Shown: positions 32,291 through 44,514 of the stretch, piece by piece
Layout: every line of letters starts with the position of its first letter
Numbering within the stretch: the stretch's first letter is position 1
Source: Odontocerum albicorne
Lineage: Eukaryota; Arthropoda; Insecta; Trichoptera; Odontoceridae
Direction of reading: 5' to 3'
NCBI GenBank assembly: GCA_949825065.1
Contig: OX463845.1
Coordinates: forward strand, 22,727,159-22,791,158
Length of the DNA stretch: 64,000 nucleotides
Made by a program: the position numbers and the translations under genes
The notes under the pieces: model-generated
What the model was told of the DNA's origin: nothing
Databases searched by the model: none
What the model saw: only the letters and a program-made list of their open reading frames with translations

Positions 32291-35200
32291 TTCGTTATAT
32301 ACCAAAATTATAGTTAGGAGACCTTATCTGAAAACTAAACTGAACTCTTTTTTTAAACCTGGATTCCGACGGATATCAAAACCGCTCGTTACCCATGAGT
32401 CGTCTTAAGATTAGTAACGGATTTACCCTATCGTAAAACGTCAGTATTACTAGAGAATTAAAGCACCATTAAGGTTAAGTACTTCAACATCTCATGTCCT
32501 GGAAGTGCTCGCAAATCACCAGTTGACCAGAGCACAATGATGAGATCGACTCGATTGATTATCGGGCAATGGCGCAAGTCCGTTGCCAGCGCGAGGCGCC
32601 AGGACGTACTAGACTAGAATTCTATTACATCGGTATAGGCAGGACCGGATGTACGAAGTAGTTGAACGAGCAGTCATCTAGAATTATAAATAATGTAGAG
32701 TTTGAAATTTTAAATCTTTTAAAGTTTTGTTTTATTTTTTCATTTATTTTTAAATTTTCAAGTAAATATACCTGGTTGACTTATTGCTTTAAAGCAATTT
32801 CTTCCAATCAACCAACTTTTGTTTCAAAATTATGTCGGTAGTCTTAAACATAAAAAAATTAATTAATATTTGAAAAAAAGCAATAAAATATTTTTAAAAG
32901 ATAAATCTCGAGGAAAATATGAATTTGGATGGGAACCGTATGGGAGGTAGGGACGAAACATATTTGGTGATATATGTTTTTCTATCAGTTGGATAATGTT
33001 TTTCTTATGATGACACGCGGTAAAACACACCGAACGAACGAAACGAGGTATTTTCAAAAAACTTATCCAGCTGATACAAAGAACCGCAAAAGATTCAAAA
33101 CGAATGTGTTTTTCTTAAAAAATTATAAAGATGAATTGGTAAGTTTTCAACTTGGTATAAATCAAAATACCCAACAAAATTTCAAGATGACACTTTTCAC
33201 TCATTTTTATTTTAGATTTGCTTTTAATTTTAGATTCACTTGGCAGATTTGTGATTTCTGTATAAATTTTAGTATTATTTTTTATAACCATTTTGAAAAC
33301 AACTCGGTGTACGTATACATATTTTTAGATAAAACAATAAATTTCTTATTTTTCATAAATATTACGATTGTGTTAAATTTTAGCCGAATATTGATTTTTT
33401 TGGTATTCATAGTACATGATTGAAGGAAAAGGCAAAGGCTAAGCAAAGTGTACAATTATTATATCACGTCCATAATTATTTGTAAATCATTTGGGGATAA
33501 AAGTTAAGATGTAGATGATTACTCGTATCAGTTGACAGTTGACAAGCGTGCAAGAAGTATTTTCATCGAGTGAGCGAGAATAATCAATTTCAATATTTGA
33601 ACTTAATTTAAACTAAGTTCCGAACATAATTTGAACTAAATATGTGAATCCAAATTATTCGTTCGCTCCCTTAACTACCTTTTCTTTTTTTTAATAAAGT
33701 ACTCGTAATATATTACAAATATTTGCCAAGGCTATACCTATATACAAATTTATTACTTAACTAATCTTGTTTATATGTTATAATAACCTAAAAAACTGAT
33801 CATATTACATAATCAATATAAATATTAGCGGTACAAAAAATAGAATGACGCCATATACATTTCTTCGGCGACAGGTCATATCGAGTACTACGAGAAAAAT
33901 AAGTATTATATAACATTCTATGAACTAAACGATGTTTAGGCTAGTTCACAGAGTTACACGTGTCTCTTATCAATGATTTAATGTAGAGAATCATGTTGCA
34001 ATTCTGATATTGGGTGCACAGTTGTATGCTTGTTTATAATTTTAATGATACTCATTCATAATAACTGATGGTTTAAAATTTCGTGGTGATATTAGAAAAC
34101 AAATTATAAAAATATGCAAAATACAACATTCTCATAAATAAATCGAAACGTATGTTTGATTTACATTTTTTAATTTGTCCCCAACCGTTAAGCGGCCGGG
34201 GGTCACTCCAATAGTATATATACTATAATAATGCTTTTCTAAAGGTTTGTATTTCTTCAAATAAATTAAAAGTGCTTATTATAAAAGCATGATACTAATA
34301 AAATTTTAAAATCCCATGAACAGTTAGCTCGGTTAATGCGTATTCGCCAACAAGCAGATCTTTTGCGAAATGGAGACTAATGTGAGAATTTTGTACAAAT
34401 CATTGATATGCTATTTTAATATATGATTTATTATAAAAAAACAAATTCTTTCTCTTCGATTTATTAAAATATAAATCATCCATAAAAAATAGAAGAATTT
34501 GTCGATAAAATATGAGAAGATATCATTACATTGATTGTGAGTTAAAATATCATTTTTCTTTTGGCAATGCGGACCCTTACTCTGGCTCATTCGATGGATA
34601 TTTCCGATATAATAAGAGGAACTCGGAATATTCAAACCTCATTGAATACAATTCAATATTAGACCACGTATGTTTCGGTTGAATTTTTTTAATTGTGGTT
34701 GTCTACTTCCGCATTAAATAGCAACGACTTTTTTTACAAACTTAACATTTTAAAGAAAAAAATATTAAGTGAGTTAACTTTGCTTTTATAAAAAAATACA
34801 AAAATATCTGAAGTAATTCTCTTTTCGTGCTCTTTATAAGATTGATTGATAGGGGTGTAAAATTTAGAGGTGCAAATGCAATTAAGTCAAATATGTAAAG
34901 AACCTCAAAATGTTCTGCATTGTAATGAATGCTGTTTATTGAATGGTTTCATGTTAATATCCAAGGTGGTTTAATTGCTTCGTAGCATTTTTTAATAACT
35001 AACCTGAATTTGTTTCAAAATATATTATTTTCTGTATCCATGACCATGTTTAAATGTAAAAAGAAAATGAAGTAAAATTTGAGCAACAAATAAATTACAA
35101 TAATGAAAACTTAATTCAAATATCAAGGAATATAGGGTACAACAGGTATTGAATACTTTTTTGACACTGTGTCAGATAGTTTAGTGTCTACCGGAACTTT

Positions 35201-35424
35201 TCACCAAGCTCGAGGCGGTCACTTGAGAAGTCGGCCTTAGGCTGTGTGTGCACTAGATACCATATTCCTAAGCAAGGAAAATCCAAGAAGCCTAGCCCCA
35301 TGCACCCCTCTTTGTCCAGTTGATTAAATTAATTTTGCGATATTGAAGCAGCGAACTATTGTTAATTTATTAAAAGTCCAATTGCCGCATTGCCGCATTC
35401 GCCAACTACCTATACTTTATTTAT
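32291..35424. other. 3.1-kb spacer
   Basis: A GC-richer patch at 32480-32660 (with 'GTTGCCAGCGCGAGGCGCCA') is unassigned. The 149-codon frame at 32974-33423 is low complexity (F/N/I-rich) with no family I recognise. TACTCGTA sites lie at about 33519 and 33699. Confidence 0.4.
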
Positions 35425-35525
35425 TTTTTTGTAATATTTTAATAAGTGTGGGTTCGATTCCCGAGTAAGAGCGCCCTTGAGGAGTCTGTTGTCTCAGCAA
35501 CGCTATATAAATTGTCTTTTATTAT
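35425..35525 (+). repeat. F4 repeat family, copy 2
   Basis: 'GGGTTCGATTCCCGAGTAAG', 'GCGCCCTTGAGGAGTCTGTT' and 'GCTATATAAATTGTC' match the right half of the 32.2-kb copy. Confidence 0.65.
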
Positions 35526-35665
35526 TATCATTTAAAAATAATATTACCCCAAAATTACGCTATTACTATATTGCCGTGATACTAAGTTTTGTAGATAAAA
35601 AGGAAATTCCCCGAGGCGCATTCTATGCAAAGCGGATCTGCAATTTGTTAATGCAATCGAATTAA

Positions 35666-35875
35666 TTGCTACTCGTGTGTAACATACACATATAGCTAAT
35701 ACACTTGACATATTTGCTACTCGTGTGTAATATACACATATAGCTAATACACCTGATATATTTGCTACTCGTGTGTAACATACACATATAGCTAATACAC
35801 CTGACATATTTGCTACTCGTGTGTAACATACACATACGAGTATAGCTAATACACCTGACATATTTGCCATTCGTG
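35666..35875. repeat. 48-bp minisatellite, 4 units, last with a 6-bp insertion
   Basis: Units begin TTGCTACTCGTGTGTAACAT at 35666, 35714, 35762 and 35810. The fourth is 54 bases long because CGAGTA (or equivalently TACGAG) has been inserted between 'ACACATA' and 'TAGCTAATAC', creating a TACGAGTA octamer. The 108-codon minus-strand frame with VANMSGVLAI repeats follows from the 48-bp period and is not a gene. Confidence 0.95.
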
Positions 35876-36149
35876 AAAGTTGTCTTTTGTTTTTGCGCTT
35901 GTTTAAACTAACATTAATATAATTTGAATGCGAAAATCACTTAAGCTCTCTCTGCACGTAATATGGCACTATGCAAAAGTGTTGATAAAAAGTAACTTAA
36001 CAATTGAAATTAATGAATTATTTATTGATACTTTTTTAACTATGCTCCATAGTTTCAAACTGATTATGCGGTAAGTTATAACAAATACCCATTTATTGGC
36101 AACATATGGTTCACGGACGTCAAATGACTTAGCTTAAAGCTTTTTTACA

Positions 36150-36344
36150 CTTTCGTCATATACAGTCCAACCTGGTGGGCTCCAGCCATGTAGAAATCTC
36201 TTCCAACTAACCAGAAAGATTTTAAAACTTGCCTTAATGGGAAACCAGACTAGATCTTTTAAATCTGGGTTCCAACGCAAATTGAAACCGAAAACCCCGG
36301 GCCACAAGATAATAGTCTTACAAACAAGACCCCGGAGGTCGTCT
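36150..36344 (-). mobile_element. S1 tRNA-derived SINE, near full length
   Basis: Minus strand. 3' signature at 36154-36175 ('CACTTTCGTCATATACAGTC' complement), 'CTCTTCCAACTAACCAGAAA' and 'GAAACCAGACTAGATC'. The head at 36265-36343 contains complements of the B-box and of 'GACGACCTCCGGGGTCTTGT'. Confidence 0.9.
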
Positions 36345-36544
36345 AGAATCTGAATTTTCCAAAAAAATCATATAATATTTCCTTCGTATACAGCTTGGCA
36401 TGCTTATTGATGTATGGCAATTTCTGTCAACCACTCATTATAATGCGAAAAGGCATGTATGTGAAAATCCGACAGGGATTTTTTCTTCTTATTTTTTGGG
36501 GAAGCTGAAATCATACAATACAAGCGGTTTTTTGTCATGTAAAA

Positions 36545-37090
36545 TGAAAGGTGTGAAAGTGACTTACTAATTCTAAATCAAGATTTACAAGAGATTTCGA
36601 ACGGTGTATAGCGATACAAAACAAAGTCAATGGGCACTAAAACATATATGTATACTTCAACCGGCCATCAAAATCGGCTAAGATGGTATATAACAGTATT
36701 CTAATACCAACTTAGATGTGTGGAAGGGAAACGTTGACGTGGAAAAGACTGAAAGAAATCGAGAATAATACACGGTGTAACAATTATGATAGAATACAGA
36801 ATGAAGTGATTAGAAATGAATGTAAACTTAAGACTGATGTAGTAAGTAAGGTGAAGAAGACACCGTTTGGGTACGTATTGTAGAACGAATGACTAAAAAT
36901 AAATTCACAAATGAAAGTGGAAGGTGTGGTAAACGAAGAGCAAGAAGAGTATGGTTGGATTAAGTGAATGATATTTTGAAAGATGGAAATTTAAAAAGTA
37001 ACAGAAATTATAGGATTTGTATGAGAAGATGTGGATGTAGAAGAGGTCAAATATGTATGTCGCTCCATATGAAGCCGAGCACTAGGCAAA
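36545..37090 (+). mobile_element. RTE-like LINE 3' portion
   Basis: It starts with the 5'-ward block shared with the 3.4-kb copy ('TTTCGAACGGTGTATAGCGA'). It runs through 'GGAAACGTTGACGTGGAAAA' (SETLTWKR-like), 'AGAATGAAGTGATTAGAAAT' and 'GTGAAGAAGACACCGTTTGG', then a G/R-rich tail-encoding block 'GGTGTGGTAAACGAAGAGC' and 'GTATGGTTGGATTAAGTG' (VWLDQV-type). The frame is broken. Confidence 0.7.
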
Positions 37091-37884
37091 CCTCTTCAGA
37101 GATGGAGAGATAGCTGACATCTTATATCCCAAGAATAGTGCTGAAAAAAAAAACAGATAAAAAATCTACTGCAAAAAGGGGAAGATTATTCATAAAAGTT
37201 CCAACAAACAATATTCAAAAACCAAAAGTTATCAGGGGAAATAAAAGTTGGCCATCGCCGACTCTAGCCGATCTAATTGCTAGTAATATGATGTGGCTCA
37301 CATCTCTTTAGAGACGGCAATTCAACTTTTAGCTGTGCTCAACCATTAATCATTACCTGACTTGTCTAAAAATTCAGATGTTGAAATATTGCTTATAATT
37401 AATTCAACCACAATGGAATCTTTTGTTCTTTCCACCTTGATTGATTCATGGTGAAGAAATAGAATTTTCTCCAATTAATTATATTATTCATCCACTTTTT
37501 TTGTTTTTTTTATTTCTTCAAATCATTAATTAGATATATTTATAATATATGTTTTATTTGCATGAACTATTTGAAATCAATTAATAAATGTTATGATTAC
37601 AAATATATGTTAGACGTGTTTTAAACACTGATTAAACACACTTGATTTCAAGTGTGTAATGTTACGTTTTTTTTCCTCATTTATTTGATAAAGTATTCTA
37701 TGATATATAAATTTGCCAAAGACTAAACCTATTTACAAATGTATTACTGAAGGTCTAAAGGACTAATCTAATTTCTATGGTATAACTATAAGTTAACTTA
37801 ATTTTAATTTCCTACGTGTAATTTTAGAGTAATATTATGTTTTTCTTTTCAGATTTGCCTTTCTTTAACACTTCATTTGAAATA
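37091..37884. other. AT-rich spacer
   Basis: Nothing recognised. Confidence 0.4.
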
Positions 37885-37935
37885 ATCTAGTGGGCTTTTG
37901 ACCAGGTGGAAATCTCTTTCAAACAACCAGACAAA
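37885..37935 (-). mobile_element. S1 SINE fragment
   Basis: Only the 'GTGGAAATCTCTTTCAAACA' and 'ACCAGACAAAA' portion of the body survives. Confidence 0.45.
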
Positions 37936-38339
37936 ATTAAATACAGGAAGTTATAATACATAGTAGCAAAAATATATTCAAATTATAATTAATTTGTACA
38001 AAATTATTAAACAACAAAAATAATAATAAAAAAGACAGACATATCACCAATCAAAGGATAAAGGAAGTGATACTGGAGGGGAAAAGATAGTCAGGAATAA
38101 AATAGGTAACATTACTGTATTGAAATTAGGAGTTTTTTTCAGTTCCTTTTAAAATTTCCCAATGACGGAGTAAGTAATTGATTCCTGAGCCTCTCTGCAT
38201 GCCAGTTAACGACGTAAAAAAAGAAGAGCGGTGAATCAGGAAAGTTAATAACAGTATTTCCTATTCACCATTCTTTACTTTTTCTATCTACTAATGAGAT
38301 CGCCAGCTGGCAAGAAGTCAACCAGATTGTAATACAATG

Positions 38340-38790
38340 AAATGTCTCTTCACTTTTTTTCATGAATGTGATACAATTGGTCATGCCCCATTTTTCTAAG
38401 TCTTCTCAACCTCCTCGTACCTTCTTAACTATATGATATTATTTTTGAACTTTTTTTATACTCAAATGTTTCAACGTGGCTGAACCTTCTCAATGCTTTA
38501 TTCTTCATCTTAAGCACTGAAGCCTTTTTCAGTCCGCAAACTTTCCTGATGTCCTCATTTCTAACTCTATAGTACATTGTTTTTGCACTTATTCTACGCA
38601 ACGGTCTCATTCCTACCACATTTATCTTATTTTCATCGCTTTTTTACAAAGTCCAAATTTTGTTTGCACATGCTCATTTTGGGAACAAGATTCCATTCTG
38701 AATAGCCAGCTTTTTTTGAAATACTCACTCTATTGCCTGCTAACTCTTTCGATATTGCATTTTGCACGGCCATCCGATGAAAACCCTGCT
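38340..38790 (-). mobile_element. RTE-like LINE 3' portion
   Basis: A minus frame keeps MVGMRPLRRISAKTMYYRVR, then NEDIRKVCGLKKASVLKMKN and RRFSHVETF, the well-known post-RT tail (RIRNEDIRK.CG...K.LRWFGHVE). The 64-codon frame ends at 38425 in AT-rich sequence. Confidence 0.82.
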
Positions 38791-39089
38791 TTCAAAATAA
38801 TATAACGTCTATATGGTTATCGGTGTTGCTTGCACATAATCATGAAAGTTCAAATCTGAGGTTTTGGTGACAATAAGATCACGTTTCAAGACCATCAAGC
38901 GTCTCAAAATACTGCCTTTCTTCACTAAGTGAAAAAGCGCAATAAATAAAAAAGTACTTTACTTTTATGCTATATAGCACTTTTTGAATATGTAAAACAG
39001 CAAATAACTTACAGAAACACACGTACGAATATTTATACGAAATAATGTCTAAATTTGCCGGGAATCAACGCCGGTCAGCAGCTCGATTA

Positions 39090-39250
39090 TTAATCTAGTT
39101 AACCATTATACACCTTCCCATGTCAGGTATTAAATCTAGTTAACCATTATACACCTTCCCATGTCAGGTATTAATCTAGTTAATCATTATACACCTTCCC
39201 ATGTCAGGTATTAATCTAGTTAACCATTATACACCTTCCCATGTCAGGTA
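39090..39250. repeat. 40-bp minisatellite, 4 units
   Basis: Units with 'TTAATCTAGTTAACCATTAT' and 'ACACCTTCCCATGTCAGGTA' start at 39090, 39130, 39171 and 39211. The second has one extra A and the third a C/T change. Confidence 0.95.
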
Positions 39251-39737
39251 TTTTTTCATATATTGTCAACATGGTTATACGGTATGATGGTGGTACATGC
39301 TCACCCCAATCATTGTGAAAATCTTAAATATTAAAGATTACCAAATAGATAAAATAATTATGTGATATCAAATACGTTTTTAACCTCACCTAACGTTTAA
39401 AAGTTTTTAACCTCATTTATAGTATTATACTCGTATAATATAAACAACAAAAGGACGTGTATTTTATTTTAAGAAACAAACAGTTTCTAATGTATTTTCT
39501 CCAAGAATGAAAAAAAATACCCCAAAATGAAGGGATTGTTGGAATAAGTCACGAGGGAGGGGATAAACTCTGCTGGACAATAATCGAATTTGGGAAAATG
39601 CAAGGGGAGAAAGGAAGAATAAATATGTTTCGTTTCGTGAGAAAATATTCTGGCTTGTATCAATAATAATAAACCAAATAATTCCGAATATTACACCCAG
39701 AACAGATAACTCTTCATTGTCGCTGTTTATTCTTTTA

Positions 39738-40110
39738 CAAAGATACTATTGATTTAACGCAATATTTATATTTAATTATTTTCCAACGATATTAGGGATT
39801 TAATACTAAATTTATATATTAAATCGATTTCTAAAATTACTTTTGATTTAATACAATATTTATATTTTCAATGATTACTTTCCAGAGACACGATTGACTA
39901 GATACAATATTCATATTTAATAATTTTCCAAAGATACTATTGATTTAATACATCATTTATATTTTATTATTTTCCAAAGATACTATTGATTGAATACATC
40001 ATTTATATTTTATTATTTTCCAAAGATACTATTGATTTAATACATCATTTATATTTTATTATTTTCCAAAGATACTGTTGATGAAATACAAAAGGTATGT
40101 TAAATATATT
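39738..40110. repeat. About 45-bp tandem array with uniform core and decayed edges
   Basis: Eight recognisable units carry 'AAAGATACTATTGATTTAAT' and 'TTATATTTTATTATTTTCC'. The units from about 39933 to 40070 are nearly identical, while those at 39738-39900 are strongly diverged. A stray unit end reappears at 40150-40180. Confidence 0.88.
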
Positions 40111-40299
40111 TTAAGATATACTCGTATACTCGTATATGTATATAGAAAATAAACTATTGATTTAATACACTATTTATTTTTAACTTTAGTAATAATGTTG
40201 GTATAAAAAAGCGCGCAAATAATGTCTACAAATATCTAAAATGATAAATAAATTCATAGACCTGTAATAGCAAATTTTCTGTCATTATCATCATCATTG

Positions 40300-40745
40300 C
40301 CATCACGACAATTCTCTTTGGGGTAGGTAGCGAGAACATAACTTAACTTCATTCAATTATGGCACACATATTTCGCTTCTATCACGTCCAAAAACCTCGT
40401 AATACAGGATTTTCACTTTTCTCTGTTTTATAATTTGAATTTGGTAGTGCAACGTTTTCCTAGGTCCTTCCAAACTCCTCGTGCTTTCTCTACTACTCGT
40501 ATTTATTATTTTTGTAAATCTCTCATCATTCATTCTGTCTACGTGCCCGAACCATCTCAATGCTCTTTTCTTCATCTTAAGTACTACACTTTATTTCGAT
40601 TTCGCATTGAAGTCCTCATTCCTTCTTCTGTCATACATTGTTTTCTACACAGTATACACGACGCTCTCATAACTACCGCGTTTATCTTATTTCCATCACT
40701 TTTCGCCACGTTCAAGTTTCGCTTCTTTCCCAGTGTCTGGCCAAA
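40300..40745 (-). mobile_element. RTE-like LINE 3' portion
   Basis: The terminal signature is at 40315-40335 ('CTTTGGGGTAGGTAGCGAGA'). A minus frame reads MKKRALRWFGHVDRMNDERF and TKIINTSSRESTRS, the clearest RWFGHV..RM.DERLTK match in the window. Plus frames of 105 and 63 codons are antisense. Confidence 0.85.
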
Positions 40746-41735
40746 TATTTAATAAACTTTGTATTAATTATCGCTTATCAATCAACACAGTGAATATAGA
40801 TTATGTATACAGTTATCATATTTGCAAATGATCTTAACGGAAAATCACAGAACATTTAACAAACTGATCCTAAGCCACCGTGAAGGTTTTCTATAAGAGC
40901 TTGATGACAGAATCCATTAGAAGATCACTGGATGTAGACGGGTGCACATCCATATGGCCTGATACTGTTGACAAAAACCACCACCACTGACTTCTTCAGA
41001 TGTATCAGGTTGCCCACCAGATGTGTTCATAGAACTACAATATGCGTCATATGTATGTGATAAACGTTTGTAACTCTAACTACAATACTATAGAATCGAA
41101 GCATAGTCATAAGATCATGAATGAAACACGTAAATTTATTCACTAATACAAAAAGTAAGGTTTATTAAGGCATGATATGATCTTAAAATGAGAAAGTTGC
41201 TTGAAAAAAACACTGCAAGTTTTTCGTCATTTAAAAAGAGGTTTCTGTGATGTTCTAAGAGTTACAGTGCCTTCTTAAGCATTTGGAGTCTCAGGTTCAT
41301 TTTCGGTGTGGGACTCACTAATTTAATCTTCAAACTTAGTGTTCTCATAGCGTTATATGGATTTTTAGAGCGACATTTTTTAGCACTATTTTTTGCTAAT
41401 ATAAATTTAATGGGAAATAAAAACCGACCGGAGGTGATTTCTAGTTAGAAATAACTTCCTAAATCGATTTATTACATTGATTGCACTCTTTTTTATTGGG
41501 TCTATATAAGAAGATTGATTGATTTATAACTCCTCATTATTAAAACAATTTGAAGTAAAGCCAGCCACTTATTGTGCTTTTGGCTTTCTAAATGATCAGC
41601 TGCTAATTCAATTTGACGCTTAAGTAGTTCATATACTATATTAGTATCAAGCGTATTCGAAGACTTTTGCAGTTGTTTTTGTTGAGCGTTGTAGAATTTA
41701 GGAGTTCAACGACAAACCTTAAAATGAAGAGATGC
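40746..41735. other. AT-rich spacer
   Basis: Nothing recognised. Confidence 0.45.
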
Positions 41736-41811
41736 AACGCTGTCAAAACGTTGGCGTGTAAACCCAAAACTTTGGCGTGTAGACTCAAAACGTTGGCGTG
41801 TAGACCCAAAA
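41736..41811. repeat. Short tandem repeat, about 23 bp x 3
   Basis: 'AAAACGTTGGCGTGTAAACC', 'AAAACTTTGGCGTGTAGACT' and 'AAAACGTTGGCGTGTAGACC' follow each other. Confidence 0.9.
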
Positions 41812-42021
41812 ACATGCAACATTTCTATAATACTTGACTGCCCTTAACAGCCAGAAAGTAATGACTACATATATCGAAATGCCAATCAAGTCAAAACACT
41901 TCCAAACTACTTCATGTTCAAATCAACTTACCTTTAATGAAAAATTGTCATATTAAATTAAATATTTTGATATATGTCTGCTTTTTGCTTACAATATATT
42001 ATGGACTAGTTGTCAATATTT

Positions 42022-42180
42022 TTTTGAGTTATTGGTCGACGATTCGAAGGCGTTGCAGCCTTCGACCTCAAATCGATGTCAAAAACATTACTAAATTCGG
42101 TAATGTTTTTTTGCCTTCACCCTGAGATTGGAGGCTGCAACGCCTTCGAAACGTCGATCGTCATTGAACCCAACTCAACC
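42022..42180. repeat. Large inverted repeat with nested hairpin and CTGA...GAAACG motif
   Basis: Left arm 42035-42061 (with GATTCGAAGGCGTTGCAGCC) pairs with right arm 42132-42158 (AGGCTGCAACGCCTTCGAAA) with about two mismatches; weaker pairing extends to the TTGAGTT/AACTCAA pair. The loop holds its own stem, ACATTAC/GTAATGT. The right arm reads CTGAGATTGG, stem, CGAAACG, recalling the R3 core. It is probably two inverted copies of a retroelement end. Confidence 0.8.
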
Positions 42181-42477
42181 TGGCAATCTCGAAAAATATT
42201 TTTAGCTAGTGCAAAACAACCGTGAAAATCTTCAAATATATCTAATGTCAACGTAATCATAAAAATTAACTATATTTTCTAACTTCAAATTTAAAAGGAG
42301 CCCTTTTTTTCCCAATGGCAAATATATACAAATTAGAATACCTTGATAGCGCTTTTGGAGTGGCTGGTTCTATCGCACGGAATATAAGTACCTTTCCCCT
42401 AAGTGGCATTGAGCTGAGAACATTGAAACTTTCCAAACAGTTTTTAAAATAACATTTTTTGAGCTCTTCCAAGAATT

Positions 42478-42530
42478 ATGTGCGCCCTTGGAGTGACTTA
42501 GGTCCCTAAACGGTGCCAAAGATTAATTAT
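42478..42530 (+). repeat. F4 repeat fragment
   Basis: 'TGCGCCCTTGGAGTGACTTA' and 'CCTAAACGGTGCCAAAGATT' resemble the F4 right half in a shortened form. Confidence 0.4.
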
Positions 42531-43545
42531 ACTCAGTATTTATTAATGACGCTATAATTTTGAACGACATTTGAACACTTGTTTCATTTAAATTTATGTA
42601 GTAGAGCTTATTAATATGTCATAGAACAAAATTGGTTTCCTAAAATCTTAAAAAAAAATATTACAATTAATTTAGTGCTTTCTTTAGTAAATAGTTGATT
42701 GATGGGTGACCACCCTATACAACCAATATTTATTTGGCAGTGTTACCATTTCACAAAACAATCGCAATAAATATCAATTCAGTTGGACGCAAAGGGTGCT
42801 GTATCGAATGATTTCGCGATGGACAGGGTCCCTCGGGGGCTCCCTTGCGAATTGTGCGCCTTTTTGATACCTTTATATATTCACCCCAAATGTACAACAC
42901 GAATAATGTATGATTAGAACGGAAAAAAATACAGCACGGGAGGGAAATGGTGATTTGGAAATGAAATTGCTTGTTGACATGTAACGGGCATTCCTGGAAA
43001 GAGCAAGGACCTAGTGTTACCCCACTAAGGAAAAAAACGAAAAACAAATACAATCAGCTCAAAGGATTCGGACGCTACGATCACCCCTTCGATATTTCTG
43101 AGAAGTTATAATGTCAATAAATTTTAAATCAATGAATTTTCAACCAATGGGACAAGGGTACTGACGTTTACAAAATATTACGATTGTAATTTTCTGATTC
43201 TGTTATAAGATCATGTCACCTTAAAATTAAATTTATAAGTCCATTATTTCTATGCGAGGAAAAACATGCTAAAAGTATATTTTTTTATGAATAAACTTTA
43301 AATAACCAAAAAGTATTAACGTAAAATTAATTTTGAATAAAATAAATCGAAGGTTACATTTATTATTTTTTATTCTATCTGCATTTGAATGAGAATATTA
43401 GAGAGAATATTTTATGACTAACGCTTTCCACAATCATTCTTAAGTGTAATGTGTCATTGGTTTGTAGCCAACCTTTTTTAGTGCACCATGATCTACTTTA
43501 TATGTTCACTTATACGAGTATACTCATCCGTCCTTTTCTATATTA
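42531..43545. other. Spacer
   Basis: A GC-richer patch at 42780-43060 is open for 100 codons on the minus strand (42751-43053). I recognise no domain, and I see no start or splice context that would support a gene. Confidence 0.4.
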
Positions 43546-43752
43546 CTGCAATACACTTTTATTGTATATACAATACAATACAACCTGGCGGATTTATTAC
43601 CATGTAGTAATATCTTCAAATCAACCAAAAAGACGTTAAATGTGAAACCCAGTCTAATTTTTTTTTAAATATGGGATCCAACGAGAATCGAATCCGCTAC
43701 CCTCGGACTAGAGACAGACGTCTTGCCAACTGAGTCATGGAGGTCGTCCGTT
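43546..43752 (-). mobile_element. S1 tRNA-derived SINE, near full length
   Basis: The 3' signature 'CACTTTTATTGTATATACAA' complement is at 43552, then the body and a complete head ('GGATCCAACGAGAATCGAAT', complement of the B-box; 'AACTGAGTCATGGAGGTCGT', complement of the A-box). Confidence 0.9.
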
Positions 43753-44264
43753 TTAATTTTTTTTTATTATATTATAGGTCTACTGACCTTTTTGATACAC
43801 AAGATTACAAAAAAAAAAAATTCAACATTGACATGTAAACAGTGTTATGCAATAGATAAACGATATGTGATAAAATATCAATACCTATATATTAAAATAC
43901 ACATCACTGAAATAAACATACCGTTATATATTTGGTTATAATAATTTATCTCAGCTAAAAAAAAGGTTAAAAAAGAATTAGTGCTGATTGCAATATTTTT
44001 ATTTATTTTAACACAATAAATAATTTATGCATATTTTATGCGCACTTCCTGCACCAAAATAACACATTAAACAAATAAAATATTTCGGTTAATTGATTGC
44101 ATGTTATAATTTTAAAAAAATATATCTACGAGTATGTTTATATTTTCCCGAACTATGAGTGAAGAAAGTAAGGACCATTATTTATTTTAAGATTTAAAAT
44201 TATGCCTTAATAAAATAAGTATATTTGTTGCATATAATGCCGTATAAATACAAAAATAATGGGG
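43753..44264. other. AT-rich spacer
   Basis: Nothing recognised. A TACGAGTA is at about 44127. Confidence 0.45.
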
Positions 44265-44512
44265 TTACAATGTACGACGAAGTGATTAGAGAAATAAATG
44301 TAGACTTAATTAAGGCTGACGTCATGAAAAAGAGCACTCTGATATGGTTGGGCACTCTGATATGGTCCAACGGATGAATTAAGAAAGACTAATAAAATAA
44401 ATCTTCCGTGCAAATGTGAGTGGAAGGCGTGAAAGAGGAAGGCCAAAGAAAGTATGGTTGGATCAGGTGGATAATGTTATTAAAGAAAGAAACATAAGAA
44501 GGGAGAGAAGTT
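44265..44512 (+). mobile_element. RTE-like LINE fragment
   Basis: 'AATGTACGACGAAGTGATTA', 'ATGAAAAAGAGCACTCTGAT', 'GGAAGGCGTGAAAGAGGAAG' and 'GTATGGTTGGATCAGGTGG' follow the family order. The RWFGHV-coding segment is internally duplicated ('CACTCTGATATGGT' twice). It ends where a different LINE begins. Confidence 0.75.
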
Positions 44513-44514
44513 GT

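Noticed and set aside
32974..33423. 149-codon frame on the plus strand
   Set aside because: Composition is dominated by F, N, I and K as expected from AT-rich DNA. No domain, signal or splice pattern was recognised.
35544..35870. 108-codon minus-strand frame with VANMSGVLAI repeats
   Set aside because: Result of the 48-bp tandem repeat. The last unit even contains an insertion of six bases that leaves the frame by chance.
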